Shown one piece after another: positions 1 to 8,113 of a stretch of 64,000 nucleotides of DNA (within the stretch, counting starts at the first letter, position 1; every line of letters starts with the position of its first letter). The notes under the pieces are model-generated. The model had not been told where the DNA came from. It ran no database searches and saw only the letters and a program-made list of their open reading frames with translations. The DNA is taken from positions 7,716,501 to 7,780,500 of the forward strand of contig NZ_CP074380.1 in NCBI RefSeq assembly GCF_022695595.1, in the 5' to 3' direction. A program made the translations under genes and the position numbers. The DNA comes from Streptomyces sp. MST-110588 (GTDB lineage: Bacteria; Actinomycetota; Actinomycetes; Streptomycetales; Streptomycetaceae).

Positions 1-64
1 TCCCCGTCGGCTATCCAGGTGATCCCGCCGGAACTCACTGCGTGTCTCCGTTCTCCGTTGTGGC

Positions 65-114
65 GCGGCTCGGGACCGGGCACGGGGCCGGCCCCGTGCC
101 CGGTCCCGAGCCGC
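65..114. terminator. 50-bp perfect palindrome, probable bidirectional terminator
   Basis: The two 25-base arms are exact reverse complements with no spacer and meet at a GGCC centre, so the transcript would fold into a stem of over 20 G/C-rich pairs. No U-tract follows, which is usual for actinobacterial terminators. It probably ends transcription of a gene lying left of the window, whose coding end I cannot identify. Confidence 0.7.
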
Positions 115-756
115 ATGTGCGGTGTGCGTCAGTATCGTGCTATCGGATGTCGCACGTGATCGTCGGTCCCTGACTGTTGTCTGTGGGGAACGTCTTCGGC
201 ACCGACGTGGAGAACGCCGCGTACGGTACTGCGGGGAGATCATCAGCTTGATCGCCACCTCGGCCCGGCAGGGAACGGCAGGTGACCGGCGGGCATCGGC
301 AGCGGTGTGAAACGGGCCCACAGTGGGTCCGGCTTCCGGCTTCCTTCCCGACGCGGGGCGGCCACCGGCTCGGGCGCCCTTTTCCGGCCCTGCGGCCGGC
401 CGCGACGAGGGAGCCATGGTGCCCGTTCGCCGTTCCAGACGCGCTGGATGGTTTCTTCAGGCCCCGTCTCCGTCCCGCGAGCTCATGGCTATGCATGTCC
501 GCCGGGACGCAGGCTGATTGGCTGATTGGTGGATCTGAAACGCAGGTAGTGGACGTGATGAGGTCGACGTTCAGCGAGGGTTGCAGCGCGGATCGTCCAA
601 ACCTGAGCAGCGGTCGCAATGGATGTCCATCAACTCGCCTGTGGGAATCAGGTATCAGAGCTGGGGGTGGTGTCTCCGGGAGCTCCGACGCGGGCGCCTC
701 CCCGGACGCGACGAGCGCCCCCGGAAGTGGTGTGGGCGACGAACCGGGTGCGCCGC
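115..756. other. Gene-free stretch
   Basis: Several overlapping frames are open here on both strands, but none gives a recognisable protein, none has a convincing ribosome binding site, and their composition is not codon-like (Arg/Gly/Ser-rich shadows). I see no RNA gene. The right end merges into the transposase remnant, so this may be decayed mobile DNA. Confidence 0.5.
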
Positions 757-865
757 CCGCCGTTGGTCATCCTGCGGACACACCCATGCCCAGCTCACCA
801 CCGGGTCCGGTGTCGGCACCACCACCGCCTACCGGCACATCACCGAGGCCGTCGAGATCCCGGAC
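757..865 (+). pseudogene. Decayed IS5-type transposase fragment (helix-turn-helix part)
   Basis: Frame at 776-859 reads GHTHAQLTTGSGVGTTTAYR followed by HITEAVEI. This closely resembles the helix-turn-helix segment of Streptomyces IS5-superfamily transposases, which read like GDTYxxLAAGFGVGTTTAYRYI. The few residues expected just before it (PPLVILR) lie in a different frame at about 757-777, so the fragment is frameshifted as well as truncated. No catalytic DDE region or inverted repeats remain. It is a relic with no expected function. Confidence 0.55.
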
Positions 866-937
866 GGCACCAGAGTTTTACAGCGTCGTCTCGCCGTCCG
901 AACGTGAGGCTGTCTACCTGCCTACATGCCTCCATGT

Positions 938-1411
938 CTACGTGGCGTCATCGCCTCGTCGTCTCGTCGTCTCGTCGCCCGCCTCGTGGAGATGAGCCTC
1001 GACCGGTCCCAGGTGCTGGTCGTGGGCCAGGACGAGGTCGTCCCCAAAGGCGAGAACGCGAATGCTTCCGCTCGCGAACCGCAGGGTGATGCCGACGGCG
1101 AAATCGAGGTTGCCGTGCTGGTAGCGGATCTCTCGGCCGGAGAGAATCCGCCGGCCGGTGAATCGGGTCATGGGGAAGCCGGGCGGGTCTTCTTCGACCG
1201 TGGTGTGGCCGTATTCGTCCATGTCGTAGGGGCCGTGGGGCCGGTTGATCTCCAGGGACAAGCCGTCACCCGGCGTGTGGAACCGCACGGGGCCGAGGCC
1301 GTCCATGTGCAGCCACATGTGCAGGAGGGAGGGCTCGGTCTCCTGGTGGTGGTGCCAGGACGTCGTCACATGCAGCAGACGCCTGTCGACCAGGTCCTCA
1401 AAGCTGATCAT
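938..1411 (-). CDS. Hypothetical protein, 157 aa
   Basis: I do not recognise the family. The ATG frame begins MISFEDLVDRRLLHVTTSWH and is rich in His and acidic residues, with no signal peptide or membrane segment. The body (to about residue 135) looks like real protein. The last 20 residues are low-complexity Arg/Asp/Thr and coincide with a CTCGTCGTC-type tandem repeat at about 950-976, so the true end may be frameshifted or extended. It stands alone between a transposase relic and a YchJ-like gene. Coding potential is good but function is unknown. Confidence 0.5.
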   Translation of the reverse strand: MISFEDLVDRRLLHVTTSWHHHQETEPSLLHMWLHMDGLGPVRFHTPGDGLSLEINRPHGPYDMDEYGHTTVEEDPPGFPMTRFTGRRILSGREIRYQHGNLDFAVGITLRFASGSIRVLAFGDDLVLAHDQHLGPVEAHLHEAGDETTRRRGDDAT

Positions 1412-1583
1412 CCGTCGATGCTTTCACGGCGCTCAGTGATTCGGCACCGGTCAAGGAGGGTTCGCTGCGTCCGTCCTCCCGGCCGGGAGGACGGCACCGT
1501 GCCCGGCCACTATGAGACGCCTTGGGCGCATGCCCCGTGAGGTCCGGACACCCCCCTGGAGGCGGGGGCCGGAGCCGAGCCGT

Positions 1584-1596
1584 CACAATCGAGGGG
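1584..1596 (+). promoter_or_regulatory. Leaderless promoter -10 for the YchJ-like gene
   Basis: CACAAT at 1584-1589 is followed by six bases and then the GTG start at 1596. That spacing puts the transcript start at or one base from the GTG, so no Shine-Dalgarno would be used. An identical hexamer and spacing precede the MocR gene at 42750. Confidence 0.45.
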
Positions 1597-2036
1597 TGTC
1601 CAAGAACCACGCGCGCCGGCGAACGGCGATCACTTCCACCTCGCCCTGCCCGTGCGGGCTCGGCCGTCCGTACGGTGAATGCTGCGGCAGCTTTCACCGG
1701 GGGCGGGCGAGCGCTCCTACGGCGGAGCGCCTGATGCGGTCCCGTTACAGCGCCTTCGCCGTCGGCGACGTCGCCTATCTGCTGCGGACCTGGCACCCCT
1801 CGACCCGGCCCGCCGCCCTGGACCTGGAGCCGGAACAGCACTGGACCCGTCTGGAGATCCTCGGCTCCACGGGCGGCAGCGCGTTCCACAACGAGGGCAC
1901 CGTCGCCTTCCGGGCGCACTTCGTCCTGGGCGGGTACGAGGACAGTCAGTACGAGAACAGCCGCTTCGTACGGGACGGCGGGCAGTGGGTCTACCTGGAT
2001 GCCCTGCCGGACACCGGGCCGACGTCCGGCGGCTGA
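1596..2036 (+). CDS. YchJ-like protein (UPF0225 family) with SEC-C motif
   Basis: The 146-aa product carries an N-terminal zinc-binding SEC-C motif, CPCGLGRPYGECCG (about residues 13-26), followed by a YchJ-type domain with the family pattern LMRSRYSAFAVGDVAYLLRTWHPSTRP split over two adjacent stretches. The C-terminal half resembles an NTF2-like fold ending in a FVRDGGQWVYLDA segment. The family is widespread and of unknown function. I chose GTG 1596 because it begins the conserved region and sits six bases after a -10 hexamer; the upstream ATG at 1512 would add 28 unconserved residues. It is monocistronic and converges on the S4-domain gene. Confidence 0.85.
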   Translation: MSKNHARRRTAITSTSPCPCGLGRPYGECCGSFHRGRASAPTAERLMRSRYSAFAVGDVAYLLRTWHPSTRPAALDLEPEQHWTRLEILGSTGGSAFHNEGTVAFRAHFVLGGYEDSQYENSRFVRDGGQWVYLDALPDTGPTSGG

Positions 2037-2101
2037 GGCGGGCGGATAAGTGGGCAGGTAAGGCGGGCGGGTGAGTGGACGCGGCAGTGACCGGGCCGGA
2101 C

Positions 2102-2476
2102 TCAGCGTCCGCGGAGCTGTTCGATCTCGCGGCGGTCGCGCTTGGTCGGCCGTCCGGTGCCGCGGTCACGGTGGCCGACGACCGCCATCGCCTCGCGCGG
2201 CGGAGGCGGCGGGCTGTTGTCGATGAAGCACTCCGCGGCGACACTCGCTCCCACGCGCTTGCTCAGGACGCGTGAGACGACGACGATCCGCTCACGGCCG
2301 GCGAGCCGCAGCCGTACCTCATCGCCCTTGCGTACCGCCTGAGCGGGTTTTACGCGCTCACCGTTGACGCGTACATGCCCGGCCCGGCAGGCCGCGTTGG
2401 CCTGTGACCGGGTCTTGGTGAGCCGGACGGACCAGATCCAGCTATCGACGCGCGTGGTCCCCTCGTCTGAAGCCAT
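2102..2476 (-). CDS. hslR: RNA-binding S4 domain protein, Hsp15 (HslR)-like
   Basis: The 124-aa basic protein opens with an S4 domain (residues about 9-70; RVDSWIWSVRLTKTRSQANA, then VRVNGERVKPAQAVRKGDEV). This is the layout of Hsp15, which in E. coli rescues stalled 50S subunits carrying nascent chains. The C-terminal tail (PTKRDRREIEQLRG) is the Arg/Lys-rich end usual in the family. The start is supported by a -10 TAGAGT at 2483-2488 exactly six bases before ATG, implying a leaderless transcript. It faces the YchJ-like gene tail to tail. Confidence 0.85.
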   Translation of the reverse strand: MASDEGTTRVDSWIWSVRLTKTRSQANAACRAGHVRVNGERVKPAQAVRKGDEVRLRLAGRERIVVVSRVLSKRVGASVAAECFIDNSPPPPPREAMAVVGHRDRGTGRPTKRDRREIEQLRGR

Positions 2477-2482
2477 GGCATG

Positions 2483-2488
2483 ACTCTA
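2483..2488 (-). promoter_or_regulatory. -10 hexamer TAGAGT, leaderless promoter of hslR-like gene
   Basis: Read on the minus strand, TAGAGT is followed by CATGCC and then ATG at 2476. It matches the actinobacterial -10 consensus TAnnnT at the spacing that makes the first base of the start codon the first base of the mRNA. Confidence 0.5.
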
Positions 2489-2579
2489 AGGGCCGCGGGC
2501 CTCCGACCGGAGCAATGACCGTCGACGAACCGATGCGCTGTGTGTGCCGGTCCTCACCACGCCGGTGTCTGTCTGCCTG

Positions 2580-3680
2580 CTACGCCGATGCCTTCTTGGT
2601 CTTCTTCGCCGTGCTCTTCTTGGCCGTACCGCTCTTGGCCGTACCGCTCTTCTTGGCGGTGGTCTTGGATGCCGCCGTCTTCTTGGCCGAGGTGTTTTTC
2701 TTGGTGTCGCCTCCCTTGCCGGAGGAGGAACCGGAGGAGGAGGCCGACCGCGTCCCGGCCGTCTTGCGTGGTGCCGTCTTCTTCGCGGCGCTCTTCTTCG
2801 CCGTCTTACGGGCCCCGATCGAGGTGACCGAGGCGGACCGCTCCTCCTCATCCCTTTCGCCGTCCCCCTCGCCACCGCCGTCCGCCCCGCCGCCTTCCCC
2901 GCGCGCTTCCCGGGCCGCTCGGACACTGCTTTCCAGCGCCGCCATCAGGTCGATCACCTGTCCGCCCTTCCTGACCCCGGTGTCCGGTGCGGTGGGTTCG
3001 CCGCCTTCGAGCTTGGCGGCGACCAGTTGCTCGACGGCCTCGCGGTAGTCGTCGTGCAGCTCACTGGAATCCAGTTCGCCCAGGGAGTCCATGAGCGTCT
3101 CGGCCAGGGTGAGTTCGTTGTCGCGGATCTTGACGTCCTCGCTGGGTACGACGCCGGCCGTCGGGCGCACCTGGTCCGGCCACAGCAGGGCGTGCATCAC
3201 GATCGCCCCGTCATGCGAACGGAGCATCGCCAGGGTCTCGCGGCCGTGCATCGCCACCTTGCCGATCGCCACCTTCTCGTGGTGCTCCAGGGCCTCGCGC
3301 AACAGTGTGTACGGCTTGACTGCCGCGAGGCCGTTGGGACCCAGGTAGTACGACTTGTCCATCTGGAGGGGATCGATCTCGCCGGGGTCGACGAACGCCA
3401 GGATCGTGAGCGTCTTGGCGGTCGGCAGCGGCAGCTTGGCCAGGTCCTTGTCGGTGAGGGGCACGATCGTGTCGTCGGCCGCCTGGTAGCCCTTGCCGAC
3501 CTCCTCGTTGGGGACCTCTTCGCCGTCCAGCTCGCAGACCTTGCGGTAGTGGATCCGGCCGCCGTCCTTCTCGTGGATGCGTACGAAGGAGACCGAGGCG
3601 GTGCGCTCGGTGGCGCTGTACGTCTTCACGGGGATGCTGACCAGGCCAAACGATATGGCCCCATTCCATACAGACCGCAT
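2580..3680 (-). CDS. ku: Ku protein, non-homologous end joining, Lys/Ala-rich tail
   Basis: The 366-aa protein begins MRSVWNGAISFGLVSIPVKT, the invariant start of bacterial Ku. The Ku core runs to about residue 255 (VCELDGEEV, GYQAADDTIVPLTDKDL, YYLGPNGLAAVKPYTLLREA, RETLAMLRSHDGAIVMHAL). It binds double-strand ends as a homodimer and recruits LigD. Residues about 256-366 are an unusually long, low-complexity tail of Lys, Ala, Ser and Thr (KKSAAKKTAPRKTAGTRSAS); in mycobacteria and streptomycetes such tails bind DNA. It is divergent from the polymerase/ligase pair with only 40 bp between starts, so the three genes form one NHEJ locus. Confidence 0.95.
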   Translation of the reverse strand: MRSVWNGAISFGLVSIPVKTYSATERTASVSFVRIHEKDGGRIHYRKVCELDGEEVPNEEVGKGYQAADDTIVPLTDKDLAKLPLPTAKTLTILAFVDPGEIDPLQMDKSYYLGPNGLAAVKPYTLLREALEHHEKVAIGKVAMHGRETLAMLRSHDGAIVMHALLWPDQVRPTAGVVPSEDVKIRDNELTLAETLMDSLGELDSSELHDDYREAVEQLVAAKLEGGEPTAPDTGVRKGGQVIDLMAALESSVRAAREARGEGGGADGGGEGDGERDEEERSASVTSIGARKTAKKSAAKKTAPRKTAGTRSASSSGSSSGKGGDTKKNTSAKKTAASKTTAKKSGTAKSGTAKKSTAKKTKKASA

Positions 3681-3720
3681 AGTTCATCCCTTGTGTGGGA
3701 TTTTGTGGGATTCTCATCCT
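3681..3720. promoter_or_regulatory. Shared divergent promoter of ku and ligD-type genes
   Basis: The 40-bp space holds a direct repeat, GTGGGATT twice ten bases apart, and an inverted pair ATCCC/GGGAT around TTGTGT. On the plus strand GATTCT (3709-3714) lies six bases before ATG 3721 and fits a leaderless -10. On the minus strand AAGGGA just upstream of the Ku ATG can act as a ribosome binding site. One regulator bound here would control both directions. Confidence 0.4.
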
Positions 3721-4617
3721 ATGTCGCCGATCACGCTCGTGGAGGGGCGGCGCCTTGCGCTGACGAACCTGGACAAGGTCCTCTATCCGGCCACCGGCAC
3801 CACCAAGGCCGAGGTCGTCCACTACTACGCCACGACCGCCGACGCGCTCCTCGCCCATCTCCACGACCGGCCCGTCTCCTTCCTGCGCTACCCCGACGGG
3901 CCCGACGGCGAGAAGTTCTTCACCAAGAACGTGCCGCCGGGAACACCCGCATGGGTGCGGACAACCGAGGTACCCAGTTCCACCGCCACATCCAGGCGGC
4001 AGGTGCTCCTCCAGGACATGGCCTCTCTCATGTGGGCCGCGAACCTGGTCGTCGAGCTGCACACCCCGCAGTGGACCGCCGACCGGCCGCGCGTCGCCGA
4101 CCGGCTCGTCCTGGACCTGGATCCCGGAGCGCCGGCCACGATCGTGGAGTGCTGTGCCGCCGCCCTGTGGCTGCGCGAGCGGCTGAAGGCCGACGGCCTG
4201 GTCGCGTACGCCAAGACCAGCGGCTCCAAAGGGCTGCACATCCTCGCGGCCATCGAGCCCACCCCTTCGGCGAACGTCACCGCCTACGCCAAGAGCATCG
4301 CGATCGAAGCCGAACGTACGTTTCCGGACCGGATCGTGCACAAGATGACCAAGGCGCTCCGGCCGGGCAAGGTCTTCATCGACTTCTCCCAGAACGCCGC
4401 CGCGAAGACCACGGCCACCCCGTACACGCTGCGCGCCCGCCCGCTGCCCACCGTCTCCACCCCCGTCACCTGGCAGGAGGTGGCCGACTGCACCGACCCG
4501 CGGGAACTGGACTTCCGGCACGACCAGGCCGCCGCACGCTACGAACGCGATGGTGACCTGCTCCGGCCGCTGCTGGACACCGGCGACGCCGGACCGCTCC
4601 CTCCAGGCCACCGGTGA
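3721..4617 (+). CDS. ligD: LigD-type NHEJ polymerase/primase domain protein
   Basis: The 298-aa protein is a stand-alone LigD polymerase (archaeo-eukaryotic primase fold). Seen features: LTNLDKVLYPATGTTKAEVV at the N-terminus, the metal pair in LVLDLDPG (D132, D134), and the nucleotide-binding segment TSGSKGLHILA. It fills and extends broken ends, preferring ribonucleotides in characterised relatives. In mycobacteria polymerase, nuclease and ligase are fused; here polymerase and ligase are separate genes six bases apart, and no phosphoesterase domain is present in the locus. ATG 3721 begins the conserved region; the frame is open farther upstream but overlaps ku. Confidence 0.92.
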   Translation: MSPITLVEGRRLALTNLDKVLYPATGTTKAEVVHYYATTADALLAHLHDRPVSFLRYPDGPDGEKFFTKNVPPGTPAWVRTTEVPSSTATSRRQVLLQDMASLMWAANLVVELHTPQWTADRPRVADRLVLDLDPGAPATIVECCAAALWLRERLKADGLVAYAKTSGSKGLHILAAIEPTPSANVTAYAKSIAIEAERTFPDRIVHKMTKALRPGKVFIDFSQNAAAKTTATPYTLRARPLPTVSTPVTWQEVADCTDPRELDFRHDQAAARYERDGDLLRPLLDTGDAGPLPPGHR

Positions 4618-4623
4618 CCGCGC

Positions 4624-5535
4624 ATGGATGCCAGCCCGCCGGCCATCCCTCTTCGGCCTCCCGTCGATGTCATGCGCCCCCGGCCAGCCGAGGAGATTCC
4701 CGCGCAGACCGGTACGCCGCCGGAGCTTCAGTACTCCCTCAAACTCGACGGCTTCCGCGCGCTCGCCTTCGTCCTGGAGGGCGGCGCGGCCGTCCTCCAG
4801 TCCCGCTCGCAGCGGGACCTGTCCAGGGAATTCCCCCAGATCGCCGCCTACCTGGGAAAGCATCTGCCGCCCGGAACCGTCCTGGACGGTGAGCTGTGTG
4901 CCTACCGGGACGGGCGGCTGAGCTTCACCGACCTGCTCCGCTCCCACGACGACCGGGAGCGGTCGGGTGTCCCGGTCTCCTATGTCGCCTTCGACGTCCT
5001 CGCCGTTCCGGGCGAGGACGTCAGGCCCCGGACGCTGGGGGAGCGCTGGGAACTTTTGGGAGTCGTACTGCGAGACGTCGGCCCGCCACTCCAGCGCGTC
5101 CTGGCGACGCAGGACGAGGAAACCGCCCGTGTCTGGTACCGCGACATGAGAGCCGTGGGCGTCGAGGGGATCGTGGCGAAGGCACTGAGCTCGACCTACC
5201 GCGGAGGGGCCACCTGGGCCTGGCGGAAGGTCCGGCATTCCGACACCCGGGACGGCACGCTCCTCGGTGTGTTCGGCCCGGCGGAAAGGCCGTACGGTCT
5301 CCTGGTCGCCCTGCCCGACGGCCGGACCGTGACGACCTCGCCCCGGCTGACCCCGATGCAGTCGCGGCAGGTGGGCGAGCTGGTGCGCGACCGCTTGGGA
5401 GAGCCGACGAACCACCCGGAGTACGCGGACCACGGACCGGTACGCATGCTCACCGAGCCTCTCCTCGTCGAACTGCGCCAGACCGCGGGCCGCCACGGGA
5501 CCACGAAATTCGTACGCGTGCGGTCCGACGCCTGA
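4624..5535 (+). CDS. ATP-dependent DNA ligase (LigD/LigC type)
   Basis: The 303-aa product has the covalent nucleotidyltransferase motif I YSLKLDGFRA (Lys40 would be adenylated), motif III VLDGELCAY, motif IV VGVEGIVAKA and motif V WRKVRH, followed by an OB-fold region. This is the full minimal ATP ligase set. It seals ends prepared by Ku and the polymerase. It begins six bases after the polymerase stop and is surely co-transcribed. An internal ATG at 4672 (MRPRPAEEIP) is an alternative start. Confidence 0.92.
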   Translation: MDASPPAIPLRPPVDVMRPRPAEEIPAQTGTPPELQYSLKLDGFRALAFVLEGGAAVLQSRSQRDLSREFPQIAAYLGKHLPPGTVLDGELCAYRDGRLSFTDLLRSHDDRERSGVPVSYVAFDVLAVPGEDVRPRTLGERWELLGVVLRDVGPPLQRVLATQDEETARVWYRDMRAVGVEGIVAKALSSTYRGGATWAWRKVRHSDTRDGTLLGVFGPAERPYGLLVALPDGRTVTTSPRLTPMQSRQVGELVRDRLGEPTNHPEYADHGPVRMLTEPLLVELRQTAGRHGTTKFVRVRSDA

Positions 5536-6093
5536 TGCCTGACGCGGTTCAGCTTCGCAAGGGCGGCGTGGTGGGCTTTCCGGCCGGTCCACCGATGTGC
5601 GAGTGACTTCGGTCGGCCTGCTTCTCGAATGCTCCGGTACGGCCATGATCGCGTTCCCCCGTATTTCCCCGTGTCTTGATCGACCGTGATTTATTCAGCG
5701 GTTCCTTTGATCTCCTCTGCTTTTCTTCCCCCTCTTCCCCTTCGCCTCCTTTCCCTTTCCGTCGTGCTCGTCGTCTCCGATTCCGCGTTTCCGCTGTTTC
5801 GTGTGATACCAGCATGGCCTCGGCGGGTGCGGGTGTAAATCACACGTTCGAGTGATGAGGCTGCGTGTTCGAATTCCCGGAGGCAAGGGCGCTGCGGATC
5901 CGTACATATCGGGCGCAGACGTCGCGTGGCGAGGGCGGGGAACGAGGGATGCGGCATGGCAGCGACGCCGTGGCGCAGGAGCGCCGACCGGGGGGTATGC
6001 GTCGGCGCTATCGCCATGTGCATTCATCCCTACGGCCCCCCTCCCCCTCCAGAATCCCGGTACCCAAACCGTTTCCGGACGACGAGGACCCCC
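5536..6093. other. Gene-free region with a polypyrimidine tract
   Basis: This 558-bp gap between the ligase and the protease gene is less GC-rich than its surroundings. Positions about 5708-5760 are almost entirely C and T on the plus strand. A T-loop-like TTCGAAT at about 5872 invited a tRNA call, but no cloverleaf forms. The snpA promoter must lie in the right half, yet I cannot assign its elements. Open frames here are shadows. Confidence 0.5.
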
Positions 6094-6756
6094 ATGAGAC
6101 GCACCACCACCGTGCTTTCCACCGTGCTCGGCCTCGGCCTGACCGCGGCCCTCGGAGCCGGCCCGGCGACCGCCGCGACCGCCCCGCAGACCACCCCCCA
6201 CACCATGCAGACGACCGCCGTCCAGTACGCCGGCTCCAAGGCGGAGGCCGCCGCCAACAAGGCGTTCTTCCAGGCGGTCATGAAGTCGGTCGCCGCCAAG
6301 CGCGCGGCGGTGCCCGGCGCGCAGAGCGTCACCGTCACCTACAACGCCAGCAACGCGCCGACCTTCCGCAGCCAGATATCGCGCAGCGCGCAGATCTGGA
6401 ACAGCTCCGTGAGCAACGTCAAGCTCCAGGAAGGCGCCAACGCGGACTTCACGTACTACGAGGGCAACGACTCCCGCGGCTCGTACGCCAGCACCGACGG
6501 TCACGGCCGGGGCTACATCTTCCTCGACTACCGCCAGAACCAGCAGTACAACTCCACCCGCGTCACCGCCCACGAGACCGGCCACGTGCTCGGCCTGCCC
6601 GACCACTACTCGGGCCCGTGCAGCGAACTGATGTCGGGCGGCGGCCCCGGCCCCTCGTGCCAGAACACCTACCCCAACGCCCAGGAGCGCAGCCGGGTGA
6701 ACGCCCTGTGGCGTTACGGCATCGCCGCGGCACTCGCCCCGGCCTCCCGTTCCTGA
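6094..6756 (+). CDS. snpA: Snapalysin, secreted small neutral metalloprotease (M7)
   Basis: The 220-aa precursor has a Sec signal peptide ([20 protein letters not shown], cleavage near AATA at 27-30), a pro-region, and the M7 catalytic motif [11 protein letters not shown] (His160, Glu161, His164, Asp170 as third zinc ligand). Cys176 and Cys189 likely form the conserved disulfide. Snapalysins hydrolyse milk proteins with preference for aromatic residues. In S. lividans and S. coelicolor the gene is flanked by a divergent LysR activator; none is present here, so control must come from elsewhere. ATG 6094 is chosen because the signal peptide begins there. Confidence 0.93.
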   Translation: MRRTTTVLSTVLGLGLTAALGAGPATAATAPQTTPHTMQTTAVQYAGSKAEAAANKAFFQAVMKSVAAKRAAVPGAQSVTVTYNASNAPTFRSQISRSAQIWNSSVSNVKLQEGANADFTYYEGNDSRGSYASTDGHGRGYIFLDYRQNQQYNSTRVTAHETGHVLGLPDHYSGPCSELMSGGGPGPSCQNTYPNAQERSRVNALWRYGIAAALAPASRS

Positions 6757-6772
6757 TCCTCTCCGCCTGATA

Positions 6773-6814
6773 CGGCCGTTCCGGGGTGGCGTCGGCACCG
6801 CCCCGGAACGGCCG
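6773..6814 (+). terminator. Intrinsic terminator after snpA
   Basis: A 14-bp perfect G/C-rich stem (6773-6786 with 6801-6814, arms CGGCCGTTCCGGGG and its complement) with a 14-nt loop starts 16 bases after the snpA stop. Confidence 0.8.
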
Positions 6815-6988
6815 TCGGCGTGTTCCGGTACACCTTCCGCGCGCGGTGAGCCGGGGCGTGCCCGGTGGCGCGGGGACCCGGCCAGGTGGAGGAACACCGG
6901 GTGCCGGACGCGTCCTACGGGTACACGTGTACGCACGCAGGCGTACAGATGACGCCCGATCAGCACGGACGGAAGGGTGTGCGACCCC

Positions 6989-7537
6989 GTGGCCGAGTTC
7001 CTGACAGACATTGAGACCATCCGTAACCGCGCGCGTATGGAGATCGAGAAGGGCCCGGTGACCGACGCCTACGGAGCCGACCTGGACCGGGTCCTCCAGG
7101 TGCTCAACGAGGCACTCGCCACCGAGATCGTCTGCACGCTGCGGTACAAGCGGCACTACTTCACGGCGTCCGGGCTGTACTCCGAGCCGGTTGCCGCCGA
7201 ATTCCTGGAGCACGCCCAGGAGGAGCAGGAGCACGCGGACAAGCTGGCGAAGCGGATCGTGCAGTTGGGGGGCGAGCCGGACTTCGACCCCGACACCCTG
7301 ACCAGGCGCTCCCACGCCCAGTACGACGCCAGCGCGGACCTGATCGCGATGATCAAGGAAGACCTGGTGGCCGAGCGGGTCGCGATCGCGGCGTACACGG
7401 AGATCGCCCAGTGGCTGGGGGAGAAGGACCCGACGACACGGCGGGTGTTCGAGGACCTGCTCGCCCAGGAGGAAGAGCACGCCGACGACCTGCGGGGACT
7501 GATCGAGCGCATCCCGCAGGGAAGCACCCGGGCCTGA
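6989..7537 (+). CDS. Bacterioferritin-like ferritin-fold protein
   Basis: The 182-aa protein is a four-helix ferritin-like protein. Conserved stretches are VLNEALATEIVCTLRYKRHY, EFLEHAQEEQEHADKLAKRI, IAMIKEDLVAERVAIAAYTE and FEDLLAQEEEHADDL, giving the paired E and ExxH ligands of a di-iron centre. It probably oxidises and stores iron or protects DNA in stress. The frame opens at GTG 6977, but GTG 6989 is preferred: family members start V/M-AEFLTDIE, and GGAAGGG at 6971-6977 fits this start better. It stands between a terminator and the small membrane protein gene. Confidence 0.85.
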   Translation: MAEFLTDIETIRNRARMEIEKGPVTDAYGADLDRVLQVLNEALATEIVCTLRYKRHYFTASGLYSEPVAAEFLEHAQEEQEHADKLAKRIVQLGGEPDFDPDTLTRRSHAQYDASADLIAMIKEDLVAERVAIAAYTEIAQWLGEKDPTTRRVFEDLLAQEEEHADDLRGLIERIPQGSTRA

Positions 7538-7691
7538 CCGGGCGGGGAGCACCCGGGCCCGGCGCGGTGATTCCCGCCGCCGACGGGCCGTACACCGGCG
7601 TGCCGCGGGTAGACGTCCGCCGTACGAGCCCGGTCCGCGGAGCCCGAGAGCCGTCCGGCCGGCAGGCGGGTACGGCACGCCGGGAGGCGCG

Positions 7692-8027
7692 ATGAGCGGC
7701 GAACTGTGGACGGTTGTGGTGGTCGTGGCGGTCCTGGTGGCCGCGATGGCGGCAGTCGCGATCGTGCTGCTGGTCAAGGTGGTCCGCGCACGTCACATAC
7801 TGCGCGCCGCCGGCATTCCTCTTGAGAACAAGATCCTGTACTGGGGTGCGATCCTCTACCTGATCTCGCCGGTGGATCTGCTGCCGGACCCGGTCCTGCT
7901 GGACGACATCGGGGTGCTTCTCCTGGCCCTGCGTTCCCTGTACGCGGCGGCCGACGCCGCGGGACTGCGCCGGAACCAGGACCACCGGCCGCCGCTCGCC
8001 GGCACACCGGACAAGCAGTTCGAGTAG
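7692..8027 (+). CDS. Small membrane protein, YkvA/DUF1232 family
   Basis: The 111-aa protein has an N-terminal membrane helix (residues about 6-29, WTVVVVVAVLVAAMAAVAIV) and the DUF1232 signature KILYWGAILYLISPVDLLPD, followed by DDIGVLLLALRSL. The family is common and of unknown function, possibly with a second re-entrant membrane segment around LYLISPVDLLPDPVLLDD. A 154-bp spacer separates it from the bacterioferritin-like gene, with no visible terminator, so co-transcription is possible. Confidence 0.8.
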   Translation: MSGELWTVVVVVAVLVAAMAAVAIVLLVKVVRARHILRAAGIPLENKILYWGAILYLISPVDLLPDPVLLDDIGVLLLALRSLYAAADAAGLRRNQDHRPPLAGTPDKQFE

Positions 8028-8101
8028 CCGAGCAGCCCAGGCAGCCGACGTACGACTGGTGCCGCCACGCCCGTCCGGACCTTGCCCGGACCCCGCCCGG
8101 C

Positions 8102-8113
8102 GACAATCGAGGC
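8102..8113 (+). promoter_or_regulatory. -10 hexamer GACAAT, leaderless promoter
   Basis: GACAAT at 8102-8107 lies six bases before ATG 8114. The surrounding bases ACAATCGAGG are identical to those before the YchJ-like gene start at 1596. Confidence 0.45.

Noticed and set aside
2544..4556. 670-codon plus-strand frame
   Set aside because: Overlaps ku in antisense and the polymerase in a wrong frame; composition is not protein-like.
3211..5646. 811-codon open frame antisense to ku and the ligase genes
   Set aside because: Arg/Gly-rich shadow frame of high-GC genes; the sense strand encodes clear NHEJ proteins.
5815..5895. Possible tRNA with T-loop-like GTTCGAATTCCC and GCCTC/GAGGC ends
   Set aside because: The five bases flanking the TTCGAAT loop do not pair, the acceptor arms need a bulge, and no anticodon stem forms.
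6030..6338. Leftward gene opposite snpA
   Set aside because: Shadow of the snpA signal-peptide region with no start support; no divergent LysR activator is present.
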